Source of the DNA: Agromyces sp. S2-1-8
GTDB lineage: Bacteria; Actinomycetota; Actinomycetes; Actinomycetales; Microbacteriaceae
Direction of reading: 5' to 3'
Assembly: GCF_021129215.1 (NCBI RefSeq)
Contig: NZ_JAJOLP010000001.1
Location: 248,001 to 312,000, forward strand
DNA: 64,000 nucleotides
Each line of letters opens with the position of its first letter. The first letter of the stretch is position 1. Shown in pieces: positions 16,926 through 24,686 of the stretch. The position numbers and the translations under genes are program-made. The notes below the pieces were generated by a model. The model was given only the letters and a program-made list of their open reading frames with translations. It was not told the origin of the DNA and did no database searches.

Positions 16926-17383
16926 TGCTCGACCGGCTCGACGCGGTCGTCGCCGGCCGCCTGGTCGACGGCCGTGGTCGAGGCATCCCCCTGCTCGACC
17001 GCGATCTTGCGCGGCTTCGCCTTCTCACTGACGGGGATCGTGACGCTCAGCACGCCGTTCGTGTAGCTCGCGGAGATGCGGTCGGTGTCGACGCCCTGGC
17101 CGAGGTTGAGCTGCCGCAGGAACGAGGCGGCCTCGCGCTCGCGCGTGATCCACTTCACGCCGTCGCCGGTCGTCAGGGTGCGCTCGGCTCGGATGGTGAG
17201 CAGCTGGCCGTCGACGTCGATGTCGACCGAGCCGGGGTCGATCCCCGGCAGGTCGGCGGTCAGCACGTAGTGGTCGCCGTCGCGGTAGAGATCCATCGGC
17301 ATGCGGCGCGGGCCGCGCCGGGTGTCGAAGAGGGCGGACGCGACCCGGTCGAGGTCGCGGAACGGGTCGTAGGCGGTGGCCAT
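16922..17383 (-). CDS. Hsp20/alpha-crystallin small heat-shock protein
   Basis: The 153-residue chaperone opens YDPFRDLDRVASALF and carries the alpha-crystallin domain (LYRDGDHYVLTADLPGIDPGSVDIDVDGQLLTIRAER ... ASYTNGVLSVTIPV). It binds unfolding proteins without ATP. The ATG at 17383 has an AGGAGGAAT ribosome site. An HspR-type inverted repeat lies 22 nt upstream. It is cotranscribed with the GNAT gene. An unusually long overlap with the upstream membrane-protein frame is noted separately. Confidence 0.95.
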   Translation of the reverse strand: MATAYDPFRDLDRVASALFDTRRGPRRMPMDLYRDGDHYVLTADLPGIDPGSVDIDVDGQLLTIRAERTLTTGDGVKWITREREAASFLRQLNLGQGVDTDRISASYTNGVLSVTIPVSEKAKPRKIAVEQGDASTTAVDQAAGDDRVEPVEQ

Positions 17384-18719
17384 GATTCCTCCTGGTCGAT
17401 GATGTTGAGTCGATCTGACTCAACTCTCTATCGAACATAACGCCGGCCCGCGCGGAGGATTCCGGGTCGGCGTGCGCCGACAGCGAACGGCCACGGGCGA
17501 CATGGTGGATGCCTCGGCTCGAGCCCGCGGCATCCGCCTGCTGCTCGTGGTGACGGTGACCGGAGGTGGTCGCGACGAGGGCGATCAACCATGCGAAGAC
17601 GAGCGTGAACGCGACGATCTCGAACACCGTCAGGTTGAACCACCCCAGCAGGTCGTAGCCCGCCATCGCCGCAACCTCGACGGCGAGCGCGACGTACGAG
17701 AAGCAGACGAACCCGCGCGGCATGCGCTCCGCGTACCAGCGGGTGCCGAGGCAGAGCGACGCGAACGCCGCCGCGGCGAGGAGGGCGAACGCGTTGTGCA
17801 GCACGGGCACCCGGTCGATCGGCACGGCGCCGACGCCCATGAGCCCGAAGCCGACGAGGCCGATGTGCACCCGCATCGTGGTGCGGGCGCCACGACGGAT
17901 GCCGAACCGTCCGACCGCGAGTGCGCGGGTCAGCGCTCCGGAGAGGCCCGCCATTCCGGCGCCCGACACGACGACCGCGACGTTGAAGCACAGCGCGGCG
18001 AGGTCGTTCGACGTGCCCAGGGTCGAGAAGTTGCGGGTCCACCAGTCGCCCGTGGGCGTGATGCTCATGCTCGCGAGGCTGCCCGCGGCCAGCAGCATGG
18101 CGACGAGGTTGAAGGTGCGATATGCCTCGTGGTCGAGCGCGTGCCGGTGCAGTCGGTAGGTGCCGATGCCGAAGACGCCACCGAGCAGCAGCCCGTACAG
18201 TCCGTGCCCGCCCGGCAGGGGGTCGAACGCGGCCGCCGTGAAGTGCACGGCGAGCAGGGCGAGCGACGCCCAGGCGAGTCCGTTCGCGATCGCCCGCGGA
18301 CGCGCGCCGAGGCCCGGCAGCCGCAGGTGTGCGATCGCCGCCAGGCTCGTGCGCGACGCCGAGGCGACGAGCAGCGCAGCGCACACGGCGGCGCCGCCCG
18401 CGATCGCGGGCACGAGACCCGCCGGGTCGAGCGATCGATGGCCGAGGACCCCGCCGTCGAACGTCGCGTCGTGCACGAATGCGCGATACAGCACGATCGA
18501 GACGGCAGCCGCGATGAGCAGTGCGTAGACGCGTCGCACGATCGACGCGAAGCGGGCCTGGGGCACCGCGAAGGCCGCGGCGGTGTCGCCGGCGGCGGGC
18601 AGCGCGACCGGCCGGCCGTGCTGATCACGGTCGGCATCGCCCGGGTCGCTCGCTCCGAGAGAAGTCGCGAGCGCCCGGCCGTATGAGGCGGAGATCGTCC
18701 CCGCGCGTTCACCCCACAT
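17025..18719 (-). CDS. DUF998-like multi-pass membrane protein with read-through C-terminus
   Basis: The N-terminal ~410 residues form about 10 membrane segments with the WWTRNFSTLGTSND motif and a last segment GWFNLTVFEIVAFTLVFAWLIALV, as in DUF998-type membrane proteins. The ATG at 18719 has an AAGGA ribosome site. The frame has no stop where the family usually ends (about position 17520). It stays open for roughly 160 more residues, across the hsp20 promoter and through two-thirds of hsp20 in another frame, to 17025. The tail is Arg/Pro-rich and looks like out-of-frame hsp20 sequence, so the natural stop was probably lost. A paralog lies at 56941-58062. Confidence 0.7.
   Translation of the reverse strand: MWGERAGTISASYGRALATSLGASDPGDADRDQHGRPVALPAAGDTAAAFAVPQARFASIVRRVYALLIAAAVSIVLYRAFVHDATFDGGVLGHRSLDPAGLVPAIAGGAAVCAALLVASASRTSLAAIAHLRLPGLGARPRAIANGLAWASLALLAVHFTAAAFDPLPGGHGLYGLLLGGVFGIGTYRLHRHALDHEAYRTFNLVAMLLAAGSLASMSITPTGDWWTRNFSTLGTSNDLAALCFNVAVVVSGAGMAGLSGALTRALAVGRFGIRRGARTTMRVHIGLVGFGLMGVGAVPIDRVPVLHNAFALLAAAAFASLCLGTRWYAERMPRGFVCFSYVALAVEVAAMAGYDLLGWFNLTVFEIVAFTLVFAWLIALVATTSGHRHHEQQADAAGSSRGIHHVARGRSLSAHADPESSARAGVMFDRELSQIDSTSSTRRNHGHRLRPVPRPRPGRVRPLRHPARPAPHADGSLPRRRPLRADRRPAGDRPRLGRHRRRRPAAHHPSRAHPDDRRRREVDHARARGRLVPAAAQPRPGRRHRPHLRELHERRAERHDPRQ
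17405..17423. promoter_or_regulatory. HAIR element (HspR binding site) upstream of hsp20
   Basis: TTGAGT-N7-ACTCAA matches the HspR-associated inverted repeat known from Streptomyces and mycobacteria (CTTGAGT-N7-ACTCAAG), except that the outermost pair is G/C instead of C/G. It lies 22 nt upstream of the hsp20 start codon, in a good position for repression. Confidence 0.85.
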
Positions 18720-18867
18720 CGGTCGATGTCCTTCACCGGAATCAGACGTCACACGAGCCTAACCGCGAGATTCCGGCGCTGCCATCGTACGGATCGAATG
18801 GAATCGGCCGACCGAGGCGCCGACGAGGGCCTCGACGGCCGCGTCGAGCCGGTCTCATCCCGTGTTC

Positions 18868-18886
18868 GATACACTACGGGGGTATC
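18868..18886. promoter_or_regulatory. CsoR-like imperfect palindrome upstream of the copper gene pair
   Basis: GATACACTACGGGGGTATC is an imperfect palindrome with GATAC/GTATC ends and a G-run. This resembles the GC-tract palindromes (ATACCCC...GGGGTAT) bound by CsoR-family copper sensors. It lies 25 nt before the DUF6153-type start. The identification rests on similarity and on the copper-type genes downstream. Confidence 0.45.
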
Positions 18887-18911
18887 CCATCTTTCCGGAG
18901 GTGACCGCCCG

Positions 18912-19355
18912 ATGCTCGACCGGATCCGTGGTGCGGCACTGCCGGCCTCGCGCACCGCGCGGGCGACGCTCCTGAGCGTGGTCGCGATGGCGGCCCTCAT
19001 CGTCGGCCTGCTCGCGATGCATGCGACGGGATCGAGCCCGGAGCACTCGACGCACGTCGCGCCGACCTCCGCCGCACACCATGCGAACCCGGCGACGGAC
19101 GCCCGCCACGCGGCCCGCGCCGAGCCCGAGGCATCCATCGCGGGTGCCGGTCACGCACCGGCCGACCTGGGCGACTGCGCGCTCATGATGCTCGGGTGCG
19201 TCATGCTCGTCGCCGCGGTCGCCGTGCTCATCGTCGCCGCCCCCGGAGCGGCCCGGGCCGTCGCGCGCGCCGTCGACGACACGCGTGCGCTGCTGCGGAG
19301 CAGCGCACCGCCGCGACCACCGAGCCTCATCGCACTCTCCATCAGTCGGACCTGA
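18912..19355 (+). CDS. DUF6153-like membrane protein of a copper-type module
   Basis: The 147-residue protein has an N-terminal membrane segment (LLSVVAMAALIVGLLAM), a His-rich loop (HSTHVAPTSAAHHANPATDARHAAR), a Cys pair (GDCALMMLGCVML) and a second membrane segment. I recognise this as the DUF6153 pattern usually found next to DUF305 genes. The ATG at 18912 has a GGAGGTGA site. The role is probably periplasmic or membrane copper handling (inference from neighbours). Confidence 0.75.
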   Translation: MLDRIRGAALPASRTARATLLSVVAMAALIVGLLAMHATGSSPEHSTHVAPTSAAHHANPATDARHAARAEPEASIAGAGHAPADLGDCALMMLGCVMLVAAVAVLIVAAPGAARAVARAVDDTRALLRSSAPPRPPSLIALSISRT

Positions 19356-19500
19356 GTCGACCTCGACCCGCGACCGCGGAAGCGGCCTCCCGTGCACCCC
19401 GTGCATGCCGAGCGACCGCACCGCCTGCCGCTGCGGCGCCCCCTCGGGAGCCGCATCGCATCGAATCCACGACTCACGACTCCGACGGAAGAAGCAACCC

Positions 19501-20115
19501 ATGAACACGACCCAGACCCTGCGCGCCGCCGCCGCGGCCGCCATCGCCGCGACCGCAGCGCTCGCCTTCGCGGCCTGCTCCGCCGCAGGCGGCGGCACCG
19601 GCACGAGCGCCGGCACCGACCCCGGCTCCGCGAACGACGCCGACGTGATGTTCGCCCGGATGATGATCCCGCACCACGAACAGGCGGTCGAGATGAGCGA
19701 CGACCTGCTCGCGAAGGACGGCATCGACCCGGCCGTGCGCGACCTCGCGACGCAGATCAAGGACGCCCAGCAACCCGAGATCGACCAGCTGAACACCTGG
19801 CTCGAGGAGTGGGGCGCCGTCGACGACGCGATGCCGGGCATGGACCACGGCGACGGCGGCGGCATGGATCACGGATCGTCAGGCGACGGCATGATGTCGG
19901 ACGACGACATGGCGGCCCTCGCCGAGGCCACCGGCGACGAGGCATCCCGCCTGTTCCTCGAGCAGATGATCGTGCACCACGAGGGCGCGATCGAGATGGC
20001 CGAGGCCGAGCTCGCCGACGGGGCGCACCCCGGCGCCCTCGAGATGGCGCAGGCGATCGCCGACACCCAGGCCGACGAGATCGCGACGATGCAGGAGCTG
20101 CTCGGCGAGGGCTGA
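19501..20115 (+). CDS. DUF305 family lipoprotein, probable copper-binding
   Basis: The 204-residue lipoprotein has signal peptide residues 1-22 and lipobox AFAAC. The DUF305 fold carries paired motifs DVMFARMMIPHHEQAVEMSD and QMIVHHEGAIEMAEAEL, plus a Met/His/Asp-rich loop (MPGMDHGDGGGMDHG). Such proteins are ferritin-like four-helix bundles linked to copper resistance. It lies 146 nt after the DUF6153-type gene and ends just before a strong terminator. Confidence 0.9.
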   Translation: MNTTQTLRAAAAAAIAATAALAFAACSAAGGGTGTSAGTDPGSANDADVMFARMMIPHHEQAVEMSDDLLAKDGIDPAVRDLATQIKDAQQPEIDQLNTWLEEWGAVDDAMPGMDHGDGGGMDHGSSGDGMMSDDDMAALAEATGDEASRLFLEQMIVHHEGAIEMAEAELADGAHPGALEMAQAIADTQADEIATMQELLGEG

Positions 20116-20157
20116 CCCGCGCGCGAGCCCCGGCGTTCGCCCATCGCTCGAACGTCG

Positions 20158-20189
20158 AAGCGGCCCCGCCTCACAGGGCGGGGCCGCTT
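20158..20189. terminator. Bidirectional terminator after the DUF305 gene
   Basis: Perfect 13-base arms AAGCGGCCCCGCC and GGCGGGGCCGCTT enclose TCACAG. It lies between convergent genes (DUF305 plus strand, APC permease minus strand) and has a TT at one end and AA at the other, so it can serve both. Confidence 0.8.
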
Positions 20190-20226
20190 CCGTTCTGGGG
20201 GGCGGACACCCCGGCGGCGTGCCGCG

Positions 20227-21672
20227 TCAGGGGCGCGGTTCGCCGCCCTGCTCCTGCTCGTGGAGCACCTCGCGGTCGGCCTCGTTGAGCGCCGCCTCGC
20301 CCTCGTCGCCCTCGGCGATGACCGCGTCCTCCTCGAACGACATGCGCAGGTTGCGGCTGAAGAAGCGGGTGATCGAGGCCAGCACGATGAAGCCGACCGC
20401 CAGCCAGAGCATCCCGTAGAGCATCGCGTCGCCGCTGAGGTTGAGCCAGAGCAGCACGGTGAGGGCGATGCCGATGAGCGGCAGCACGATGTTGCGGAAG
20501 ACCTGCGCGAACCCCTTGACCTGCTTGTTGCGCACGGCGAAGTGCAGGATCACCGTGAGGTTCACGATCGTGAACGCGATGAGCGCGCCGAAGTTGATGA
20601 GCGTGAAGATGAAGTCGAGGTCGGCGACGGCGGCGCCGAGCGAGACGATGCCGACGAAGATCACGGCGACGGCCGGCGTGCGGAACTTCGGGTGCACGAA
20701 CGAGAAGAAGTGCGAGATCGGCCCGGTGCCGTTGCGACCCATGACGTAGATCATGCGCGAGACGCTCGCGTGCGAGGCGAGGCTCGACGCGACCGCTGCG
20801 GCCACCGCGGCCGACACGAAGAAGATCTGGAAGATGATGCCGCCGACCGAGTTCGCGATCTCGGGCAGGGCCGTGCCCTCGAAGCCCGCGTCGGTCGGGA
20901 AGAGCGACTGGGTGAACCAGGCGGCGGTGAAGAAGATGAGCCCGCCGAGCACGAGGGCGAGCACGATCGCCTTCGGCACGGTGTGCGCGTCCTTCGCCTC
21001 CTCCGTGTACATCGTGATCGCGTCGAAGCCGATGAATGAGAAGCACACGATCGTCGCCGCGCTCACGACCGCCATGATCTGCACGTTCGCGTGCCAGAAC
21101 GGCTCGAGGCTGAACGGCGTGCCGTTGCCCGCGCCCTGGTTCAGGGCGTTCCAGGCGAGCACGATGAACACGCCGATGAGCACGATCTGGAAGATGAGCA
21201 GCGTCGCGTTGACCCGCGACGTCGAGCTGATGCTCCAGAGGTTCAGCAGGGTGATCACCGCGACGTAGCCGACGACCCAGATCCAGCCCGGCACCTCGGG
21301 GAAGAACGACTCGAGGTACTGGCGCACGAGCAGCGCGTTGACGAGCGGCAGCAGGAGATAGTCGAGCAGGGCCGTCCAGCCGACGATCCAGCCGACGTTG
21401 GGGTGGATCGTCTCCGAGGCGTACGTGTACGCCGACCCGGCCGACGGATAGACCCGGGTCATTCGCCCGTAGCTGATCGCGGTGAAGATCATCACGACGA
21501 GCGCGACGAGGTACGCGAGCGGCACGACACCACCGCTCGCCTCCGAGACGTAGCCGAACGTGTCGAAGACGGTCATCGGCGTCATGTAGCCCAGGCCGAG
21601 GCCGACGATCGCCCATAGGCCGAGCGAGCGCTTCAGCGTCGGGTTCGCCATCGTGGCGGTTCGGGTCATCAT
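20227..21672 (-). CDS. APC superfamily permease (putrescine/amino-acid type)
   Basis: The 481-residue, 12-segment permease has LKRSLGLWAIVGLGLGYMTPMTVFDTFGYVSEASGG and CFSFIGFDAITMYTEEAKDAHTVPKAI, most like the PuuP/putrescine-importer branch. The ATG pair at 21672/21669 follows GAGAGGATCG; longer in-frame starts lack a ribosome site. It is the last host gene before the prophage. About 200 nt separate it from the attachment site. Confidence 0.88.
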   Translation of the reverse strand: MMTRTATMANPTLKRSLGLWAIVGLGLGYMTPMTVFDTFGYVSEASGGVVPLAYLVALVVMIFTAISYGRMTRVYPSAGSAYTYASETIHPNVGWIVGWTALLDYLLLPLVNALLVRQYLESFFPEVPGWIWVVGYVAVITLLNLWSISSTSRVNATLLIFQIVLIGVFIVLAWNALNQGAGNGTPFSLEPFWHANVQIMAVVSAATIVCFSFIGFDAITMYTEEAKDAHTVPKAIVLALVLGGLIFFTAAWFTQSLFPTDAGFEGTALPEIANSVGGIIFQIFFVSAAVAAAVASSLASHASVSRMIYVMGRNGTGPISHFFSFVHPKFRTPAVAVIFVGIVSLGAAVADLDFIFTLINFGALIAFTIVNLTVILHFAVRNKQVKGFAQVFRNIVLPLIGIALTVLLWLNLSGDAMLYGMLWLAVGFIVLASITRFFSRNLRMSFEEDAVIAEGDEGEAALNEADREVLHEQEQGGEPRP

Positions 21673-21839
21673 CGATCCTCTCGGGTCTTCGTTGTCGAGC
21701 AGGGTGACGCTACCCGATCGCGAACCGCCGAGCCCCGACATTGTGTCCAGCGAAGCGCGACGAACCCTCCACTGTGTCCATCACCCCCACGGGTGAGCGT
21801 TCTCAGCGGAGCACGTCACGGGCACTCCCGGAAAACAGT

Positions 21840-21870
21840 GAAGGCGGCTCGCAAGCTGCGAACCGCCTTC
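21840..21870 (-). terminator. Ancestral terminator of tRNA-Arg, now left of attL
   Basis: Fourteen-base arms with one mismatch (GAAGGCGGCTCGCA and TGCGAACCGCCTTC) lie 4 nt beyond the 3' end of the tRNA remnant. Before prophage insertion this hairpin ended the minus-strand tRNA-Arg transcript. The prophage now supplies a substitute at 39064-39091. Confidence 0.7.
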
Positions 21871-21874
21871 TTCC

Positions 21875-21909
21875 GTGCGCCCGGAGGGACTCGAACCCCC
21901 AACCTTCTG
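21875..21909. other. attL core (tRNA-Arg 3' end remnant)
   Basis: Thirty-five bases are identical to 39098-39132, the 3' end of tRNA-Arg(ACG). Identity stops at 21910 (G here, A at 39133), then resumes imperfectly for about 12 bases. The sequence beyond would give mismatched anticodon-stem pairs, so it is phage DNA and not an old tRNA. The remnant is not a functional tRNA gene. Confidence 0.9.
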
Positions 21910-21999
21910 GTCTGTAGTCAGCGAGTCGCCCGAAATGCCGGCACGCGCGGCCAGCGTGATGGTTTGGCTGGTGCTGTCGGTGCTTGCGGCGGTTCGATC

Positions 22000-22254
22000 A
22001 TGATGCGCTGGCCGCGGAAGCGACGCCGGCCGTCGACGGCGTTCGAGCTGCGCGCGCTGCGGCCGTGCCCGAGCTGCGGCGGTCAGCTCGTCATGCAGCT
22101 CGTCGACGCCGAGCGCACGGCCGGCGAGGTCGAGGCGCTCACCGGGCGGCGGCTATCGGGCGACCCGTCGACGGTCGTTTCGATCGTCGTGCCGTGGGTC
22201 TCATGCGGGTCGTGCGGCTTCATCGCCGACGCGTCGACGACGACGCCGGCATGA
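22000..22254 (+). CDS. Zinc-ribbon protein, first gene of the integrase operon
   Basis: The 84-residue product has two CxxC knuckles, CPSCGG at about 24-29 and CGSCGF at about 71-76, which suggests a zinc ribbon. Its function is unknown. Start codons ATG 22000 and 22003 lie 91 nt after the attL core. The stop overlaps the integrase ATG (ATGA). There is no obvious promoter between the core and this gene. In the circular phage its start would overlap the end of the extended repressor gene, so it would belong to the repressor operon. Confidence 0.75.
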   Translation: MMRWPRKRRRPSTAFELRALRPCPSCGGQLVMQLVDAERTAGEVEALTGRRLSGDPSTVVSIVVPWVSCGSCGFIADASTTTPA

Positions 22255-23165
22255 GCGGCCGGGGCCGGCCGACGTCGTCGACGACGTCGAGCAAGAGTGG
22301 TCAGGTGATCTCTGAAAACTGGGCCAAGGCCATTGATGACTACTTGCTCAAGCTGCGCGCGTCGGGTCAGCCGGCGACGACAGCGAACACACGCCGGCAG
22401 CAGCTCCAGCACCTCGCGCGCCGTGTCGCGGTCGGGCCGTGGGAGCTGACCCCCCACGAGCTGCTCGAATACGCCGGCGCGCAGGACTGGGCGCAGGAAA
22501 CCCGGCGCGGGCGGTACTCGGCATTCCGCGAGTTCTGGAAGTGGGGCAAAGCAACCAAGCGATGCCGGCAGAACATCGCCAAGCGCGCCCTGCCGAGGGT
22601 GAAGGCCTCGCCGCCGGCGCCTCGACCGATGCCCGATGCCGTGTACCAGTCGGCGCTGCGACGAGCGGATGACCGCACGACGCTGATCCTTCGACTGGCT
22701 CACGATGCTGGGTTACGGCGCGGCGAGATCTCGCTCATCCACTCGGACGACCTCTCCCAAGACTTCGTCGGCTGGTCGTTGCTCGTGCATGGCAAGGGCA
22801 ACAAGCTGCGCACGGTGCCGCTCACGCCGAGGCTCGCGCTCGACCTTCGGGCGCTCGGCACAGGGTGGGCTTTCCCCGGCGACATCGACGGGCACCTGTC
22901 TGCGCGGCGGGTCGGCGAGCTGGCCGTCGATGTCCTGCCGTCGCCCTGGACTCTCCATGCGCTGCGGCACAGCTTCGCCACGAGGGCGCATGAGATCGAG
23001 GGCGACACGTTGACGGTGCAGCGGCTACTCGGCCATGCGTCGCCGGCGACGACTCAGCGCTACGTGCTGCTCGGTGACGAACGCCTGCGGGGCACGGTCT
23101 ACCGGGCTGCGGGTGTCAACGGCCCCTTGACAGTGAATCGACGGAACGGATTGGAAGCGGTATGA
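22251..23165 (+). CDS. int: Phage tyrosine integrase
   Basis: The 304-residue site-specific recombinase has an N-terminal SAM-like core-binding domain (about 20-110) and a catalytic domain (about 125-290) with Arg156 (AGLRRGEIS), Lys182, His236-x-x-Arg239 (LHALRHSF), His262 (LGHAS) and nucleophile Tyr271 (TTQRYVLL). It joins attP to the tRNA-Arg attB. The gene starts 342 nt from attL and is in a tight ATGA-linked chain with the zinc-ribbon and HTH genes. Confidence 0.96.
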   Translation: MSGRGRPTSSTTSSKSGQVISENWAKAIDDYLLKLRASGQPATTANTRRQQLQHLARRVAVGPWELTPHELLEYAGAQDWAQETRRGRYSAFREFWKWGKATKRCRQNIAKRALPRVKASPPAPRPMPDAVYQSALRRADDRTTLILRLAHDAGLRRGEISLIHSDDLSQDFVGWSLLVHGKGNKLRTVPLTPRLALDLRALGTGWAFPGDIDGHLSARRVGELAVDVLPSPWTLHALRHSFATRAHEIEGDTLTVQRLLGHASPATTQRYVLLGDERLRGTVYRAAGVNGPLTVNRRNGLEAV

Positions 23166-23413
23166 GTGTCGAGACTCCCGAATACATGGCGATGTTGCGC
23201 CGCATGATCAAGGCCGGCGGCAGGCGGGCAGCAGACGGTGACGAGCCTGAGCTGCGCGCCCTGATCGAGTTGTCGGGCGTGCTCGACGAGGCGATCGGCG
23301 CCGCCGTCGACGGGCAGCGCGAGCTGGGTCGCTCGTGGGCGGCAATCGCCGCCGCGACCGGCACGAGCCGGCAGGCCGCACAGCAGCGGTGGGGCCGGCG
23401 AGCGACCGCCTGA
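23162..23413 (+). CDS. Small HTH protein downstream of integrase
   Basis: The 83-residue product has a C-terminal helix-turn-helix (LGRSWAAIAAATGTSRQAAQQRWG) like those of sigma-region-4 or transposase-type helices. The ATG overlaps the integrase stop (ATGA). The position next to int makes an excisionase/directionality factor possible, but there is no direct evidence. It ends 13 nt before a strong terminator. Confidence 0.75.
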   Translation: MSVETPEYMAMLRRMIKAGGRRAADGDEPELRALIELSGVLDEAIGAAVDGQRELGRSWAAIAAATGTSRQAAQQRWGRRATA

Positions 23414-23426
23414 GCTGCGAGCACGA

Positions 23427-23470
23427 CGAAAGGGCCGGCCTTCCCCCCAGAGACAAGGCCGGCCCTTTCG
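23427..23470. terminator. Bidirectional terminator between the integrase and lytic operons
   Basis: Perfect 16-base arms CGAAAGGGCCGGCCTT and AAGGCCGGCCCTTTCG enclose 12 bases. It ends the plus-strand int operon and the 15-kb minus-strand lytic operon, which converge here. Confidence 0.88.
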
Positions 23471-23475
23471 TGTGC

Positions 23476-23688
23476 CTACTCGGCGGCGTGCCGGCCGTCG
23501 CTCTTGGCGTAGCCGGCCGCCCACGCGCCCACGGCGGCAAGCACGATCGTCACGGCGCCCTGCACGTCGGCGGGCAGCTCGACGCCGGCGAACTGCCGAA
23601 GCGCCCACGCGCCGATCGTGGTGACGGCGGCGGCGACGGCCGCGCCGCCGGCAGCGGCGTTGACCTTCGGGTTGATGCTGGTTGCCAT
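23476..23688 (-). CDS. Putative holin
   Basis: The 70-residue protein has two hydrophobic segments (AAAGGAAVAAAVTTIGAWAL and AVTIVLAAVGAWAAGYA) around a short polar turn and a charged C-terminus, fitting small actinophage holins. The start at 23688 has GGAGAAGGA upstream. It lies last in the lytic operon, after a second small membrane protein and the endolysin gene. Confidence 0.7.
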   Translation of the reverse strand: MATSINPKVNAAAGGAAVAAAVTTIGAWALRQFAGVELPADVQGAVTIVLAAVGAWAAGYAKSDGRHAAE

Positions 23689-23696
23689 TCCTTCTC

Positions 23697-23906
23697 CTAT
23701 TCGAACAGACCCGGCGGTGCGGGCGGTGGTGGTGGCGGTGAGCCGTGATAGATGTGATCGACGAGCTGCCGATTCCAGAGCCACAACAGCCGGTTGTCGC
23801 GGTGCCAGCGAGCGAGCGCGATCGAGAGCGTGATTCCGCCGGCGATGAACGCCGAGCCGAGCACGCCGACGAATGCCAGCACCGCGATGACGACGGCGTC
23901 GGTCAC
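23697..23906 (-). CDS. Small membrane protein of the lysis cassette
   Basis: The 69-residue product has one N-terminal membrane segment (VVIAVLAFVGVLGSAFIAGGITLSIAL), a basic middle and a Pro-rich end (PPPPPPAPP). It may be a second holin or an anchor protein. GTG 23906 overlaps the endolysin stop codon (GTGA). Confidence 0.7.
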   Translation of the reverse strand: MTDAVVIAVLAFVGVLGSAFIAGGITLSIALARWHRDNRLLWLWNRQLVDHIYHGSPPPPPPAPPGLFE

Positions 23907-24646
23907 AGCGTGTTCAGGAAGCGGGCGACGCCGCGCCACGTGTTCGGGCCGGGAACGCCGTCGATGGGGCCGGCGTAGCCGTAGCGAGCTGCGAGGCGCT
24001 GGAGCGCCTTGTACGTGTTCACGCCGGGCTTGCCGTCGGCCGGGCCGGTGTAGCCGAACTGGCGCAGCGCGAGCTGCGCGGCCTTCCATGTGTTCGGGCC
24101 GGGCTTGCCGTCGCGCGGGCCGACGTAGCCCTGCCGTGCGGCCCAAAGCTGGAAGCGTGCCCAGAACACGAGGCCGGGCGCGCCGTCCTGCTCGGTCGTC
24201 GTCTTCGGCAGCTTGCCAGCGGGCAGCGGCTTCGGTGCGGCGGTGAGCTTGAGCTGCTGGCCGGCCATGTCGCGCGACCAGCCGACGTACTTGTAGCCGT
24301 TCTGCTTCGCGTTGTACCGGGCGACGGTCGTGACGCCGACCGTGTTGTGACCGGCCCACTGGTCGGCGGTCGGCGCGTCGGTCATGAGCACTTCGGCGCC
24401 GCCGAGGCTGATGCCGACGTGACCCGAGGTCTCGCCGTCGTTGAGCCACCAGTGCAGGGCGCCGGCGGGCGCGTCGGCGGGGTTGGTGCCGGCGATGGTG
24501 GATGCCTTGCAGGCGACGTTCGCGTCGCCGGCGGCGTCGAGGTCGAGGGCGCGCACGATGAAGCTCTGGCACCATTGCGACCACGTCTTGCCGTCGCGGT
24601 TCGGGTGGGCCTCGGCCCAGTCGAGGGCTTCGGTTGCGGTTCTCAT
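23903..24646 (-). CDS. Endolysin: cysteine peptidase/amidase with three wall-binding repeats
   Basis: The 247-residue protein degrades the host wall at the end of infection. The N-terminal domain (1-125) has a CHAP/NlpC-like Cys26 (WSQWCQSF) and His76 (SGHVGISLGG). The C-terminal part carries three peptidoglycan-binding-like repeats of about 37 residues, each with GY-x-GP-x-DG-x-PG-x-NT[WY] (about 165-247). The start at 24646 is followed by MRTATEALDWAEAHPN, a helix common in actinophage lysins. Confidence 0.85.
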   Translation of the reverse strand: MRTATEALDWAEAHPNRDGKTWSQWCQSFIVRALDLDAAGDANVACKASTIAGTNPADAPAGALHWWLNDGETSGHVGISLGGAEVLMTDAPTADQWAGHNTVGVTTVARYNAKQNGYKYVGWSRDMAGQQLKLTAAPKPLPAGKLPKTTTEQDGAPGLVFWARFQLWAARQGYVGPRDGKPGPNTWKAAQLALRQFGYTGPADGKPGVNTYKALQRLAARYGYAGPIDGVPGPNTWRGVARFLNTL

Positions 24647-24686
24647 CGGGGTTCTCCTTCGGTCGGATCTCGGGCAGGTGGCGGGG

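Noticed and set aside
17428..18384. Alternative minus-strand frame ending at 17428 as the true end of the DUF998-like protein
   Set aside because: It is in a different frame with no membrane character; it would need an undetected frameshift near 17500, which cannot be shown here.
21875..21950. A second, complete tRNA gene at the left prophage end
   Set aside because: Only the 35-base 3' core matches; the anticodon stem would be mispaired and there is no 5' half.
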